A stretch of DNA of 64,000 nucleotides from positions 3,840,537 to 3,904,536 of the forward strand of contig JAKCOZ010000011.1 of NCBI GenBank assembly GCA_022605955.1, given 5' to 3'. Below are positions 32,059 through 43,769 of this stretch, in pieces. The notes under the pieces are model-generated. The model was not told the origin of the DNA. It made no database searches and saw only the letters and a program-made list of their open reading frames with translations. Source of the stretch: Rallus limicola (lineage: Eukaryota; Chordata; Aves; Gruiformes; Rallidae). The position numbers were made by a program, and so were the translations under genes. Positions within the stretch are counted from its first letter, which is position 1. Each line of letters begins with the position of its first letter.

Positions 32059-33129
32059 GTATTTTTTCCTCAGTCTTTATGGCAAACATGAGTTACAGCA
32101 GAAGCTTAATATAATATTTGTTAATAAAATCAAAGCCTAATAAAATATGATTCCTCCTCCTTTGTGTGAGATACAGGAATCTGGCACATTGACAGAACAA
32201 GATGTCTTAATTTGTTCTATTTTTAGTGGATAAAATTGGATTTTTTTCCCTCCTTATACCAAGTTATTGTATCTAGCAGCATGAGGAGTTACCTCCAGAA
32301 GGAAAACAGGGAAAGTGTGTGCTCAACATCAGAAATAGAAGAAAAATCCTTTTATTGAAGAATCATGAACAAGCCTAAATTAAAGAAACTGCTTTTAGAC
32401 AACACTAGAAAGTGTCCACGGTGTCCCACGTCCTGCTGCCCACACACAGAAATCATGCTGTACTCTGATAAGGGTAGGTACAAAACATTACCAGATCAGT
32501 GGGTTTGTGGTTAGGTCCCATGAGTCATCTTCAACCTGGGCTGTACACATACCTGAACTTCTGAGAGACACATGAAACTGGAAAAAAAAAAAAACCAGGA
32601 AAAAACCCACCCAACATCAAGGGTTTGATTTGGGATGGAGTGAACTGGGACTTCTCCTGAGTTGTTACTATGAAATTGCAATTGGGAAAAAAACCAAACA
32701 TGTTATTTCAGTCAACATGAAAACTTTTGTTTTTGCTGAAATTAAACTTTCTGTGCTGTGTGTGTTCAAGGCACAAAAGAAAAAAGAGTTGGGTCTTCAG
32801 TAACTCCTCTGTGAAGTTGTGCTGCTTTAGTTTTACCCAGGCTTTTAGAGCAGCAGAAAGAACCAAAACCTAGAAAGAACCAAAGCCTGTCTTTTGTACC
32901 TGGAAAATAGCTGAGAGACAGTCTGCACCCTCAACTGAAATGTCACCCATGCTGTTTTCTCTCCATTTAATATGTGTCACCAATATCTGCAGACAGTTTG
33001 GAGATCCCCTCACCACTTTGGACCTGAACTGTTGCAGAATTCATGCAAACATCAGATTGTTATTTCTTAACTAAGGATCCTAGGTCTATTCTGGGATGGC
33101 TAATGGCCTGAGGTAGTCCTCAGGGACAT
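32059..33129. other. Intergenic stretch without a gene
   Basis: AT-rich unique sequence with an A run at 32582-32593. Nothing recognised. Confidence 0.45.
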
Positions 33130-33455
33130 AGCATTTTTCCTAATATCCAATTTTTCCTAATATCCAATCCCATGGTGCAACTTGAGACTATTTTCTCTTG
33201 TCCTGCCACTAGCTACTAGGCAGAAGAGGCCAACTCCAGCCTCACTACACTCTCCTTTCAGGTAGCTGCAGAGAGTGGTAAGGTCTCCCCTCAGCCTCCT
33301 CTTCTCCAGGCTGAACTGCCCCAGCTTCCTCAGCCTCTCTTCATCAGACCCTTCATCGGCCTAGGTGCCCTTCTCTGCACCCTCTCCAGCAGCTCAGTGT
33401 CCTTCTTGCACTGCAGCTCCCAAAACAGCACACAATAGTCGAGGTATGGCCTTGA
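33130..33455 (-). mobile_element. CR1 LINE internal part, old copy
   Basis: The plus strand reads TTTTCTCTTGTCCTGCCACT, then AAGGTCTCCCCTCAGCCTCC and CTCTCCAGCAGCTCAGTGTC. The 3' terminus is missing. A word TTTTTCCTAATATCCAAT is duplicated at its left edge (33134-33168). Confidence 0.85.
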
Positions 33456-33865
33456 GTTTCCCATCATTACTCTTACATCATGCAGAGCAAGCATCTCAGT
33501 GGTAAAGAACAAGGAAGAATTTAGACCTCAGAGGGAAAGCAACAGGCTGTTAAGGAAAGCTGTGCAGATTAATGAAGGTTCTTCTCACATGGTTTTGGTT
33601 TGAATGTCTTGTTATCTTATGGAAAAGGCATGTGTCAGAGTGCATCAGCCTGTGCTTCTGCAGAGAGCTCATTTGGTTTCATAATATGTTTAAAGAAAAG
33701 CATGTGGGAATCAGTAGAAAGTCTTCTGAGGGCTGTCAGCACATCCCACCGCTCTCCCACACTCCAGTTCCTCAAATGCTAGGGCTGTACCCCAAGAACA
33801 AGGTGTTATGGCAGTCTAGAATGGACCAGCTTGGTTTGTGCTTGGGCTGCCAGGACTTAGAATTG
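33456..33865. other. Intergenic, nothing recognised
   Basis: Unique-looking sequence. No exon, RNA gene or repeat seen. Confidence 0.4.
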
Positions 33866-34310
33866 TAGAACAACAGAATGGTTAAGGCTGGAAGGGACCT
33901 TCAAGATCATTGAGTCCCAACCCCCTGCCATGTGCAGGGACACCTCTCACCAGACCAGGCTGCTCAAGGCCCCATCCAACCTGGCTTTGAACACCTCCAG
34001 AGAGGGGGCAGTCACCACCTCCCTGGGCAAAGGCCAGGAGGCCTGGGCAAGGGCCCTGCCAGGGCCTCACCACACTCCTAGTGAAGAATTTCTTCCTAAT
34101 ATTCAATGTAAATCTATCCCCTTTCAATTTAAAAGGGAAGCCTCAAAAGGCTGGAATCAAAACTCATTCTCCTTTGTCCTATCACTACATGCTCCTCTAA
34201 GAAGTCCCTCCCCAGCTTTTCCATAGGCCCCTTCAGGGTCTGGAAAGTGCTATAAGGTCCCCTGGAGCCTTCTCTTCTCCAAGGTGAACAACCCCAGCTT
34301 TCTCAGCCTA
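33866..34310 (-). mobile_element. CR1 LINE 3' part, older subfamily
   Basis: The plus strand starts AACAACAGAATGGTTAAGGC, then CACCTCTCACCAGACCAGGC, and ends in GAGCCTTCTCTTCTCCAAGG frame text. It contains a local duplication of GGCCAGGAGGCC-like text near 34031. Confidence 0.9.
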
Positions 34311-34497
34311 AAGACTTCATTTACATGTAACACATTGTATTATTAAAAATGATGTTTTTCTACTTAAAAAGTAAGATCTTCTCATCTTAGAGGCAGTCAG
34401 CATTGTGGGTTCCTGTACCTGGTGTCTGAAGCCATTGTTCAACCCCCAAGTGCTCAGAATGTTCTCTCACGCTGGACCAAACACGTTAGGGATGCCA

Positions 34498-34976
34498 ATA
34501 CACTAGAAGATGTGGGACTGTTGGAGAGGGGTCAGAGGAGCCATGAAGATGCTCAGAGGGCTGGAGCAGCTCCCCTACAGAGAGAGGCTGAGGGAGCTGG
34601 GCTGGGTCAGCCTGGAGAAGAGAAGGCTGTGGGGGGACCTCATTGCAGCCTGCCCGTCCCTGAAGGGAGCAGAGGAACAGGAGGGGAATGGGCTTGTTCA
34701 AAGGGCAGAGACTGGCAGGACAAGGGGGCTGGAGTGAAGCTGGAGGAGGGAAGGGTTAGAGGAGAGATTAGGGGAAGTTCTTTGCAGAGAGAGTGTTGAG
34801 GGGCTGGAACAGGCTGCCCAGAGGGGGGTGTTGAAGGCCAGGTTGGCCGGGGCCCTGGGCAACCTTGTGTAGCTCCAGGCCTGGAGGTTGGTGGCCCTGC
34901 CTGTGGCAGGGGGTTGGAACTCTGTGATCCTTGGGGTTCCTTCCAACCCATATCAGTCTGTGATTCATTCCATGAT
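34498..34976 (+). mobile_element. CR1 LINE 3' part (subfamily C)
   Basis: It starts at about AAGATGTGGGACTGTTGGAG and ends CAGTCTGTGATTCATTCCAT. It is the best full-length example of subfamily C in plus orientation. Confidence 0.93.
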
Positions 34977-35387
34977 TCATCCACTCACAGCTCAGGCAGT
35001 CCTGAGGAAGGAAATGCTCTGTCACTTTTATGGCTTTTCAAGGATAGTTTGACAAACAAAAATTATTTATTTTTTTTCTACACAGCAACTTTTCATGGAA
35101 CAAAACAAAATTATCTGCTGTGTTGATGGATGGGATGCCCATTACCCCTTACTGCTTTCCCTTGGGCAGCACTGTTGCATCTCAGGACATAAATCAGGGT
35201 TACACACGAGGTGCAGACTATGAGAGTTTGCCAATGTCATGAGCAGCACCCTTGGCTCTGCAGGTGTAGGAAGAGCAGGGGACAAGTGAGATTCACAATA
35301 CAGTTTTCATAACAATCTGTCCACACAGTGTTTGAGTTGTGAAACAGCCAGTCATACTGAAATGGTAGCGGACAGCATGGGTTCTCA
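34977..35387. other. Intergenic, nothing recognised
   Basis: Unique-looking sequence. No exon, RNA gene or repeat seen. Confidence 0.4.
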
Positions 35388-35640
35388 CAGAATCACAGGA
35401 TCACTCAGTTGGAAAAGACCTTTAAGATCATTGAGTCAAATCATCCCTGTCCTGTGCTAAACCATATCCCTGAGTACCTCATCTACCCATCTGTTAAACA
35501 CACCCAGGAATAGTGACTCAGCCCCCTCCCTGGACAGCCTGTTCCAGGCCCTGACAACCCTTTCAGTGAAATTTTTTTCCCCTAACATCTAATCTGAACC
35601 ATCTCCTCCTTCAGAAGAGAAGAAACCAGTGCCACTTGCC
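35388..35640 (-). mobile_element. CR1 LINE 3' tail (near subfamily A)
   Basis: The plus strand starts ACAGAATCACAGGATCACTC and follows the subfamily A tail to about 35550, then diverges. It is an earlier member of the same lineage. Confidence 0.88.
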
Positions 35641-36404
35641 TGAGCCTGTTTCTGCACATGATATTTATTGATGTTGTTCTGACCCAGTGACCTCGGTATC
35701 AACAATACAAACCTTTCCCTTTAGACAACATGCATTGTTCTCTGCTGTTCTGGTTTCCTTGAGAGCTTTTCTTTTCAAATTTGGAGGCAGCATTGAATGT
35801 CCCTGCCCAGGCAGGAGGTTTATGCCCACTTTCAGGCACTCCAGGGAAATGAAAGAAACAAAGACCTTGACAAGAAAACTTCAGTTGGCTCAGGTTCCCA
35901 CTGGAGCTGAGGGGATCTCAGCTCTCAGACAGGGTCCTATGTTGTTCTTTATCAGGCTGGAGCAGGAACCCACCTTTCTGATTCTGCAAAGTTGTTTTTA
36001 AAATTGAAAAAATACAATATGGTCCTGTTCTCTTTAATGATGGACAGGAAAGGTTTGGGATTTTTTTTCTTTCAGGGGAAATGAAGGACAAATGCAAAAC
36101 CTCAGGTGTGTTAATAACCTGATAGAGAACAAGTGCTTGTCCAATAACTGTACATCAAAAATGCTTCCCTATCACTTCCAGCCATTGCACAGGAATGTCC
36201 TCACCATTAGGCTGTGTTTATGCAGTCAAAATCCCCTTCAAAGTACAATCAGAAATTTTAAACCAGAAATAAGTCTCCACATTTGGAGTGCCATCCAGTG
36301 CCTCTCCATTTTCTCTTGCTTGTTCTCCTCCTTATCTCCCAGGTTATTCAGGCTGGAGACATGTTTTATAGGGCTCACAGAAGAAATACACATGGGCAAA
36401 GCAG
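35641..36404. other. Intergenic, nothing recognised
   Basis: Unique-looking sequence. No exon, RNA gene or repeat seen. Confidence 0.4.
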
Positions 36405-36895
36405 GGAGAGCACCCCACCACCAGCCCAGGGTGCCCCCAGCCTCATCCAACCTGGCCTTGAACCCTACCAGAGATCCAGAGGCAGCCCCAGCTTCTCTGG
36501 GCACCCCGTGCCAGGGCCTCCCCCCTCCCTGGGAAGGATTTCTGCCTCCCAGCCCCTCTCCAGCTGCCCTCCTGAAGCTGAAAGCCGTTCCCCTTGGCCT
36601 GGTCCTCCCTGCCCTGGGCACCAGCCCCTCTCCAGCTCTCCTGGAGCCACTCGAGGGACAGGAAGGAGCTCAGAGCTCTCCTCAGAGCTAGTCTTCTCTT
36701 CTCCAAGCTGAGCCAGCCCAGCTCTCCCCGCCTGGCTCCAGAGCAGAGGGACTCCAACCCTCTCATCATCTCCATGGGCTCCTCAGGAATGGCTCCAACA
36801 GCTCCATATCCTCCTTGTCCTGGGGACCCCTGAGCTGGAGGCAGCACTGCAGGGGAGTCTGTGTCCCAGATCAGAGCAGAGGGACAGAATCCCCC
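36405..36895 (-). mobile_element. CR1 LINE 3' part, GC-rich diverged copy
   Basis: The plus strand holds CCTCATCCAACCTGGCCTTG, GGGCACCCCGTGCCAGGGCC and CTTCTCTTCTCCAAGCTGAG. The terminal ATTCTATG words are absent. Confidence 0.85.
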
Positions 36896-38561
36896 TTTCC
36901 CAGCCCTGCCAGTCCCACTGCTGGGGATGCAGCCCAGGACATCCCTTTGAGAAAAGGGGAGCAAGCATGAGAAGGGTGGGCTTCCCTCTCATTTCAGAGT
37001 TTTCAGTCAGTGGTCCTGGGCTAGCTCTGAAGTAACCTGGGATGCTAAAATGATGGGAAACTTCTGCCTTCTCCAAGGGCTTGTACAGGTTTGCATTATG
37101 GCAGTGTAAACCAGCAGTCTGTGACTGGGGTTGGGGTGCAGCCTTCCTCAAGCTAGCTGAGAAAACTGACCTTATTTATAACATTCTGAGGAGTTGGGAG
37201 GTGTTACTGGGGGGAAATGGGGTGTTCTGCTGAGAAATTTGAAAATGCAATATTTCTATCAGACTGCTGTCATACAGACATTGATACATTCTCCTTAAAA
37301 ATGAGCACAGCAAACCCAAGCGTTCAGAGATGTCTCCTGCATCTCTCCAAGACATTTTTTTTTACATATTTATGGGATGTATCAGCTGCCTAACATGCAA
37401 ATACAGCCCTGTGGGGAGACACCTACTTTAACTGTCCAAATCTTTGTGCTTATTCCCACCCTCAGGCAGGATTCAGTTGCCTGAACATAACACTACTGTA
37501 GCATCCAAGATGCTTGCATGGGACAGGTGTCTATCAGATGCTCAGAAGCTTCTGGGGAGGCAAATGTTAGCCAGCATATCACATGATGCAACACTAGATG
37601 CCTGAATTTGGGCAGCTGAATTACTCCTTTTTATTTCATGTAGTTGGAAATTAATCAAATACCTGAGTGGGATAAATGAGGAGAGGTGATGCTGCGAGGT
37701 GGTCGGTGGGAAACAGGCAGCAGACAAAGCTCCCCATCTGGGGTTGCACTTCCAGAAAATTTCGTGCTGATGAAGTTAGAATAACACATTGTTAATAATA
37801 AAATATAATAGTGGAGAAAGAATTGTTTTTCCAAGAAGGAAAGAAGATGATTTTCCAGCCTGGCCTAGGGATGGATGGTCCTTCACTGAGCAAAATGCAT
37901 CTCCAACCTGGCTTTGTAGCTTGTGGAGCCCATGAGCTGGTTCTTGGCTCCCTCTCGTGGGAGGATCTGCTGGTAGAGGAGGGGACAGCAAAGCCTTTAC
38001 CGTGGGCAGGGTTTGCTCAGAAGGAAAAGCAGGTACCCACCTCTTTCCTCCATCTTCAGCATGGATAAATCACAGAGTAAACGTGTGATGATGATGCGTT
38101 TGGAGAGCAGGGATGGGCTTTGCTTTCAGACATCGAATTTTAGGGACCTGAGTGAGCTGCTCACATTCAGCTCAGTGAACTTTTTTCCCTAAATTCCTAT
38201 ACATTTGTCTCATTTTTATAACTTTCAGAAAAAAAATATTAACAATGGGAGCTCTGCTGCCTAGTGCACAGGTAGGCACATTTCTCTTAGACAAGTTCCT
38301 AAAGCAGCACCCCCCTCCCCAGGAAACCTCCCCATAGAGCTTCATACCTTGCTAATCAATGCTGCCTCATGCAGTCAGAGAGTACTAACCAGTTACTTTT
38401 ATTTATTTTTAACTAAAATTCATTTTCAAATGCTTGAAAAGTCAGTATTTTGGAGAGTCTTTTCACTAGAGATTTCCATTTTCACTAGAGAAGAACATTT
38501 CCGTGTAGAGGTGGATCTTGGTCCAACAAAAGCACCTTGCACCTGGGAAGGAAAGAACATT
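36896..38561. other. Intergenic stretch without a gene
   Basis: Unique-looking sequence. Nothing recognised on either strand. Confidence 0.45.
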
Positions 38562-39289
38562 CGTATCGGTACAGGCTGGGGGTGACCTGCTGGAGAAGAG
38601 CTCAGTGGAGAAGGACCCGGGGGTCCTGGTTGATGACAGGGTGGCCATGAGCCAGCTGTGTGCCCTGGGGGCTGAGAGAGACAATGGGGTCCTGGGGGGC
38701 ATCAGGAGGAGTGTGGGCAGCAGGTCACAGGAGGGGATCCTCCCCCTCTGCTCTGCCCTGCTCAGGCCCCACCTGGAGTGTTGTGTCCAGTGCTGGGCTC
38801 CCTGGGATAAAAAAGCCAGGGGTCTCCTGGAGAGAGGAGAACAGAGGAGGCTATGGAGATGATGAAAGGCCTGGAGCATCTCCCCTGTGAGGAAAGGCTG
38901 AGGGAGCTGGGGCTGTTCAGCCTGGAGAGAAGCAGCCTGAGAGGGGCTCTGATCAATGGGGATCAATAGCTGAAGGGTGGGACACAGGGGGACATGGGCA
39001 GCCTCTTCTCAGTGTCTGTGGGGACAGGACAAGGGGCAATGGCCTCAAGTTGGAGCACAGGGAGTTCCACACCAATCTGGGGAAGAACTTCTTCCCAGTG
39101 AGGCTGAGGGAGCCCTGGGACAGGCTGCCCAGGGGGGTGTGGAATCTCCTTCTCTGGAGAGATTCCAGCCCCATCTGGACAGCGCCCTGTGTGCCCTGTC
39201 CTAGGGACCCTGCTTTGGCAGGGGGTTGGACCTGATGATCTCTCAAGGTCCCTTCCAACCCATGCAATTCTGTGATTCTGTGATTCTAT
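38562..39289 (+). mobile_element. CR1 LINE 3' part, long copy (subfamily B)
   Basis: It starts CGGTACAGGCTGGGGGTGAC and ends AATTCTGTGATTCTGTGATT. The reverse-transcriptase frame (KDPGVLVDDRVAMSQLCALGAERDNGVLGGIRRSV in pieces) is broken by frame changes. Confidence 0.94.
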
Positions 39290-39496
39290 GTGCCCCACCC
39301 AGGTGAGAGTGCTGTGGCTTGCTCCCAAGTAACTATCCACAAAAGTCTGATAAAGTTTGGCAGCGATCTTTCCCAGCAAACAAATATTGTTCCTCCTGCA
39401 TTTCACAGAGTGCATACCATGATGGACAAGGAGCAATGCCATTCAAGCAAACTGCCTCAAGCCTGGCTAGATAACTATACCCACTGCAGAAGATCA

Positions 39497-39655
39497 TAGA
39501 ATCATAGAATGACAGACTGGTCTGGGTTGGAAGAGACCCCAAAGATCACAAAGTTCCAACCCCCCTGCCACAGGCAGGGCCACCAACCTCCAGGCCTGGA
39601 GCTACACAAGGTTGCCCAGGGCCCCAGCCAACCTGGCCTTGAACACCCCCAGCGA
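39497..39655 (-). mobile_element. CR1 LINE 3' tail (subfamily C)
   Basis: The plus strand starts ATAGAATCATAGAATGACAG and stops at GAACACCCCCAGCGATG, a short 5'-truncated copy. Confidence 0.92.
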
Positions 39656-40830
39656 TGCATCTATTTCACTATCAGTTATGGCCTTGCCTCATTTGGGTGC
39701 TGTAATTTTAATTTGCATTTATAAAAAATTACCTTGAGTTTTTTGTGCTTGTTTCTCAAGGATTTTTGTGAAATGCATCATCTTAGTAACAGCAATTAAT
39801 CCAGCATTGCATCACAAGGTTGTATATACTGAAGAGTTTATTTTCTTTTAAAAGAGCTCTAATTCTCAAGGTTTTTAATAGTGACTCTGGGACAAGCAGG
39901 AACTGACTGCAAAGATGTCAGAATTTGTGATGGGAGGCAGAAGGCAGGGTGGTGGGGAATGATATGGGATGAAATGGAGGTGGGGCAAAGCAAAAATGGG
40001 TTAGGCAGATAAAAAAAAAAACCATGCTCTGAAAGAGAAAAGGCATGGGACAGATGGAGGATCCAGTCCATGGGAGGTCCAGGGGAATCGAGACATTCAT
40101 GAATGAAGTGTAACAACCTGGATTTCTGATACTGCTGTCAGAGCACATGACAGAGGAGGGGGTAAGTCAGAGCCAGCACAAAGCCCAAGGCCTGTTACCC
40201 AGCACTTCCAGAAGGACACCAAGGCAACCTGATCCCCATCACCTCCACCACGGCCAAGCTGTGGGCAGGACTAGGTTGAGCCAGGCAGGAGTCTTCTCAT
40301 GCTTTGTCCACCCTAGCCCTCTGCTCATATCGTGCCCCCACCATGAACCTGCCCCAGTAGACTTCCTATAGCACTCCAGGGCAAGCATGGAGTTGGAGGG
40401 AAAGAAGGGTTTCAACTCCTTTCTGACACCCTTGTGCATGGCAACCTCACATTAACCACTGCAGGAATGGGCAGCCAGAGCTGGTGGTGGACCTTGCCTG
40501 CACTGGTGGGACATCTTCCCTTCCTTGCAGAAGATCCAGCTGCCATTCATAGCCTAATTTGTCTGGGGCAGGACATCAGGAGCTGTGCCTGGACTGAGTC
40601 TGTGGCCTGTGTGCTCTTAACACTGCTCTCTGCTATTTCTGGGTACATACCCAAAGCCAGCTTTGGGCTGGGCTGCAGGAGGGGACCTGGTCCATTCCCT
40701 GTGTCTGCCCTGGGCTGCCATTCTCCCTGCAGATCACCCCACTCAGCATCCTCCAAACTGGACACCCCTCTGCAGCCAGGCCTTGGCCATCGTCTCCTCA
40801 GGCTGCCCCTTCTGGGTGTTCTGTGATTCC
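39656..40830. other. Intergenic stretch left of the tRNA cluster
   Basis: Unique-looking sequence with an A run at about 40011-40021. No gene recognised. Confidence 0.45.
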
Positions 40831-41591
40831 CCTGGGGTGGTGCCCATGGAGAGGACAACCCCACCACCCAGCCTGGGGTCCATGACAGGCACTTATAGCC
40901 CTCCAGCCTGACCTCGTGGCGCAAGGGCAGCGCGTCTGACTCCAGATCAGAAGGTTGTGTGTTCAAATCACACCGGGGTCAGCCTTCAGGGAAACACTCA
41001 CCACCCTCTGTATTGCCTCTGCTTTTCTGGGGGGCTGCCCTGCATCAGGGGCAGGGCTCTGGGTTGGGGGGCCCCTGAGGAGGGGGGAAATGAAGTGCCC
41101 AGAGCTTTGCTTTCAGCTGGGATGGAAGTTATAAACCAGGAGCAAAGTGGAGGCCAAGGTGTGATGGGTTGAGGTGCCTGTCTTCTGCTACAGGCAGAGC
41201 CTCATCAGCAATCTGAGGTGTCCCTCATACAAGCACAAGGAGCATCACAACTGGAGGCTCTATAGCTTCTGGGGGACCTGCACTTACCCACAGCAGTGCT
41301 TGCCTGGGACATGGGGTGACCTGGGCTGGGCCAGGGGGTTCCTGGACACTTTTTCACTCCAAGGTTATGCAAATAGAGCCAGGCTGCTGATGGACAACAA
41401 CAACCAGAAGTTTCTTCACAAAGATTGAGAAGGAGGTTTGGGGGTCTCCGGTCTCATCAGCCTCACCTAGGAGCCCAGGTGAAGACATAGGAAGAAATAC
41501 TGCAGAGAGACATGTCCAGATGAAGGAAGGATGTGGCCAGGCCTGCAAAGAGGGGCTGCTGATTCACCCAAACCAGGCCGCTCTCACCCAG
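40831..41591 (+). repeat. Left arm of large inverted repeat carrying a tRNA-Trp gene
   Basis: This arm aligns with the reverse complement of 44225-45012. Both hold a tRNA-Trp gene and the same 65-codon frame. They differ by scattered substitutions and a few indels, mainly about 20-25 extra bases in the right arm near 44750. The differences argue for a real duplication rather than an assembly mirror. Confidence 0.95.
40910..40981 (+). tRNA. tRNA-Trp (anticodon CCA)
   Basis: A 72-base cloverleaf. The acceptor stem GACCTCG/CGGGGTC pairs completely (one G-T), with discriminator A. The D stem GCGC/GCGC, anticodon loop CTCCAGA with CCA, and T arm GTGTG-TTCAAAT-CACAC are intact. The D loop reads AAGGGCA rather than the AATGGTA of the copy at 45574. 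A pol III stop TTTT lies at about 41023. No intron. Confidence 0.95.
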
Positions 41592-41886
41592 CACTATACG
41601 TTCCTTTGAAGACATGACTTCCTCAGTGGTCAAGAGGGGAACATCATCTCTCTGGGCTACAGCTGGATCTCTGGCCATGGGCTGGCTGTCCCAGAGGTGT
41701 TGCTGTGGCAGCAGAGGGAGACAGAGCCCAAGCGGGATCGCCGGGCAGCTGGCAGAGTGGCTGGGCCAGGGCAGCAGCCACCAGTCCTTCGCTGTCGTTC
41801 TTCACTGCTTGGTGTGGCACTGGGTGGTGTTTGGTGTCTGTGTGATGGGCACAGGGGATGTTGTGCAGAATGAAGGGCACAGGCCA

Positions 41887-42083
41887 GGGGCACCATGGGG
41901 CTGGTGAGGGGTCAGGGGCACCATGGGGCTGGTGAGGAGCCTGCTGGCATCATGGGGCTGCTGAGGGGCCTGGGGCACCATGGGGCTGGTGAGAGGCTGG
42001 GGGCACCATGGGACTGGTGAGGGGCCTGGGGCATCATGGGGCTGCTGAGGGGCTGGGGGCGCTATGGTGCTGCTGAGGGGCTG
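41887..42083 (+). repeat. Seven-unit GC-rich minisatellite abutting a tRNA-like copy
   Basis: Units of mostly 28 bases (two are 31 and 26) with the core GGGGCACCATGGGGCTGGTG then AGG. The last unit ends exactly at the base before the tRNA-Arg-like sequence. Confidence 0.93.
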
Positions 42084-42156
42084 GGGCCAGTGGCACAGTA
42101 GACAATGTGCCTGACTATGGATCAGGAGACTGCAGGTTCCACTCCTGCCTGGCTCA
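42084..42156 (+). pseudogene. Decayed tRNA-Arg-like sequence (anticodon ATG)
   Basis: The 73 bases align over their full length with the tRNA-Arg(ACG) at 43346. Acceptor, anticodon and T stems still pair, and the D stem pairs as GCAC/GTGC. Every CpG of the intact gene is lost: the anticodon ACG became ATG, the D stem changed, and T-loop TTCGACT became TTCCACT. The conserved GG of the D loop is gone. CpG decay of an inactive copy is the simplest reading. The B box GGTTCCACTCC still fits the pol III consensus. Confidence 0.8.
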
Positions 42157-42354
42157 GCATTTTCCTGCCCAAAGCCTGGCCATGCTGATGGAGACAGGAG
42201 ACCTCTTTCTCTGTGGTGCCTTGCTTTTGTCCAGTGTTCCTCCCTTCCTGCTGGGGTTCCTTCAGATTAAAATTCTCTTGCATTAGGGTAGGTTCTGAGT
42301 GGATCTACCAGCAAAAGAAAAAATTCCTTGAAAAGGTTGTAAGTCACTGAGAGA

Positions 42355-42490
42355 GGGGTACAGAGACTGTGGAGTCTCCAGCCTTGGAGGCATTCAGAGT
42401 CCAAACAGGGAAGGCATTGATCATTGTCATGAGATCAGCAGAAATTTGAACTAGAGAGTTCCAGGTATTGCTTCCAACCTGAATCACTCT
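42355..42490 (+). mobile_element. Possible very old CR1 tail
   Basis: GTGGAGTCTCCAGCCTTGGA and GGTATTGCTTCCAACCTGAA resemble CR1 3' tail words, but the body is heavily diverged. Confidence 0.4.
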
Positions 42491-42836
42491 CTTATTCAAT
42501 GGGAAATTCCTGCTTCTGTGTTCTTTTGCTGCTCTATCCCCCATTGACAGGTTCATGGGCTTGTCACCACCTTTGTGGTATTTTCATTTTGCCTGTGGCT
42601 TGGACAAGGAAGGTCAACAATGCCCTTGTACAGGCTAGCCCAGACCAACAGGCTATCCAGCAAGATCTCACTGTCCACAGCGTGCCTGCTCTGCCCTCCG
42701 TCATCAGGCAGGAGTAAGTGGAGGATGAAACTGGTGGCCTTGGGCTGAGCTAGACTCTCAGGTGCACCCTGGCTCCAGAGAGCCCTAGACCTCTCCAAGC
42801 TGTGTGCTGGCTGGGAGCTGCAGCCACATCTCCCAT

Positions 42837-43055
42837 AGAATCATAGAGTCATAGAATGGTCTGGGTTGGAAGGGACCCCAAGGATCATAGAGCTCCAACA
42901 CCCTGCCACAGGCAGGGCCACCAACCTCCAGGCCTGGAGCTACACAAGGTTGCCCAGGGCCCCATCCAACCTGGCCTTGAACACCCCCAGGGATGGGGCA
43001 CCCACCCCCTCTCTGGGCAGCCCATTCCAGCCCCTCACCACTCTCTCCCATGGAG
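42837..43055 (-). mobile_element. CR1 LINE 3' tail (subfamily C)
   Basis: The plus strand starts ATAGAATCATAGAGTCATAG and ends CAGCCCCTCACCACTCTCTC. Confidence 0.93.
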
Positions 43056-43345
43056 AAGGCACAATGTTTCCTGCATCCCACCAGAGCATCCAAGGGGATG
43101 GAGGTCACCACCTGCTCTTGCTTCCTGGCATCCCTGCTGAGGGACCCAGCCAAGGCACCTTTTCTCCTGGGTGGTGGGACCAGTGGGACCGATACTGACC
43201 CCCTCCCCCCATAGGTTAGTAGGGCAAGGCTGCCGTGCGTGGGGCAGGAGGGACCTAGGTGAGGGGTTGCCACTTCTCTTTGACCCTCAACCCACCCAGG
43301 TGGTAGAGGAAGGAGAGTGAGGTCACCGAGTAGCACCAGGGCAGG

Positions 43346-43418
43346 GGGCCAGTGGCGCAATGGATAACGCGCCTGACTACGGATCAGGAGACTGCAGGTT
43401 CGACTCCTGCCTGGCTCG
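43346..43418 (+). tRNA. tRNA-Arg (anticodon ACG)
   Basis: A 73-base cloverleaf. Acceptor stem GGGCCAG/CTGGCTC, D stem GCGC/GCGC with ATGG loop, anticodon stem CCTGA/TCAGG with loop CTACGGA, and T arm GCAGG-TTCGACT-CCTGC; discriminator G. Anticodon ACG (read as ICG) decodes CGU, CGC and CGA. A TTTTT stop lies about 65 bases downstream. Confidence 0.96.
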
Positions 43419-43769
43419 CTCTGATACTGCCCAGAGGTGACAAGGGATATCTGCCTCCCTGAGGTCTTTCCCCTTCTAGGCTTTTTGTCCCTCTCTCTAG
43501 CATCAGTATCACAGGAGCATCATTTTTCAACCTGCTGCAACACAGCTGCCAGCATGTCACCTGCTTCAAGACCCACCACTCCTCAAATCCTTTTTGTCCT
43601 GGCCCGCTGACTCCCTACACTGACAGGCAGCACAATTGCTCCTCAGAACTCTGGGTGTGTGTTTTCCTCATAAACCCCATGCACATCTCCTCTCTGTCTT
43701 GCTGAGCACCACTCAGTGAAGGCTATCTGAAGCCTCACTAATAACTGTGGGTAAGGGGTGGGTGGAAAA

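Noticed and set aside
38518..39442. Several frames of 60-160 codons around 38.5-39.4 kb
   Set aside because: They are pieces and shadows of the broken CR1 reverse-transcriptase frame.
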